Below, piece by piece: positions 63,672 through 64,000 of a stretch of 64,000 nt of DNA. Origin of the DNA: Branchipolynoe longqiensis. Lineage: Eukaryota > Annelida > Polychaeta > Phyllodocida > Polynoidae. The notes under the pieces were generated by a model, which searched no databases, had not been told where the DNA came from, and saw nothing but the letters and a program-made list of their open reading frames with translations. The DNA lies in NCBI GenBank assembly GCA_030323885.1, contig CM059194.1, positions 8,976,963 through 9,040,962 of the forward strand, given 5' to 3'. The stretch's first letter is position 1, and each line of letters opens with the position of its first letter. The position numbers and the translations under genes are program-made.

Positions 63672-64000
63672 TACAGTACAACCCCATTAAACCAAGCTCG
63701 GTTAAACCAAACGATCGGTTAATCCAAACTTTTTTCGGCGGCCCGGCAAAATACTACGATTTATCACATAAACAAGTTGGTGAAACCAAAGTCGGTTAAT
63801 CCAAAGTATTGGTTAATCCAAACAGAATTGTCGGCCCCAGGCCACTTCCGGTACAGTTAAACCAAACTTTTATGTGGTTTTAAGGTCATCTGAGACTTTT
63901 TTTATATGATAAATGGTAGTATTTTGCCAGGTCGCCGAAAAAAGTTTGGATTAACCGATCGTTTGATTTAACCGAGGTTGATTTAATGGGGTTAAACTGT
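63672..64000. mobile_element. Pogo/Tigger-like MITE
   Basis: ACAGTACAACCCCATTAAAC at the left and GGGGTTAAACTGT at the right (window edge) begin inverted arms of about 85 bp with GGTTAATCCAAAC repeated several times. CAGT termini and the AAACCAA/TTGGTTT style are typical of pogo-like elements. No transposase. The right flank is outside the window. Confidence 0.75.

Overview
This is repeat-dense animal DNA, most likely from a mollusc. Coding sequence is sparse and split by spliceosomal introns. Most of the window is transposable elements, often nested, plus minisatellites. The mollusc assignment rests on memory, not a search. One SINE type (27530-27718, 32092-32290, 35194-35850, 56000-56125) matches a family I recall as widespread in molluscan genomes. 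An I-clade non-LTR element with an (AATC)n tail resembles Nimbus of snails, and the Toll-like receptor has the protostome multi-cysteine-cluster layout.

Three host loci can be supported. (1) A short plus-strand exon at 6284-6543 encodes an 83-aa cysteine-rich protein with a C-terminal PPxY motif. (2) A minus-strand class C GPCR, metabotropic-glutamate-like, has one exon at 40821-38603 (signal peptide, Venus-flytrap, TM1-4) and one at 28378-27767 (EL2, TM5-7, tail). They are joined in phase 0 across a 10.2-kb intron packed with mobile elements. (3) A minus-strand Toll-like receptor has a large exon ending at 61220 (cysteine cluster, LRRs, TM, TIR box 1), a 51-codon exon at 58817-58665 (box 2) and a last exon from 57274 (box 3). 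Its N-terminal LRR block lies outside the window or is cut off by a SINE pair at 62438-62949.

Layout from left to right: a DIRS-type tyrosine-recombinase retroelement (1-2.6 kb, minus); a TTAA-flanked TIR element and a Nimbus-like fragment (3.7-5.85 kb); the PPxY exon; a decayed Ngaro/DIRS element (8.9-12.6 kb); several TIR/MITE families and tRNA-derived SINEs (13-20 kb); CT-rich, CCCCG and 32-bp arrays (20.4-23 kb); AT-rich DNA and a 30-bp minisatellite (24-27 kb); the 3' GPCR exon; its TE-filled intron (28.4-38.6 kb); the main GPCR exon and its upstream minisatellite; two more TIR elements; large minisatellites (43.9-46.7 kb and 48.4-48.8 kb); nested retro/TIR insertions (48.8-54.1 kb); LTR-like and SINE fragments; and the TLR gene (57-62.4 kb), followed by MITEs to the end.

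The most unusual signal is at the exon edges. Four authentic-looking splice sites (GPCR exon acceptor at 40821, TLR donor at 61220, TLR acceptors at 58817 and 57274) each sit at the edge of a different minisatellite. In each case the repeat unit itself carries a copy of that splice site, and in the three TLR cases also the adjoining exon bases. The real splice site is therefore the terminal member of a run of about 4 to 26 lookalikes.
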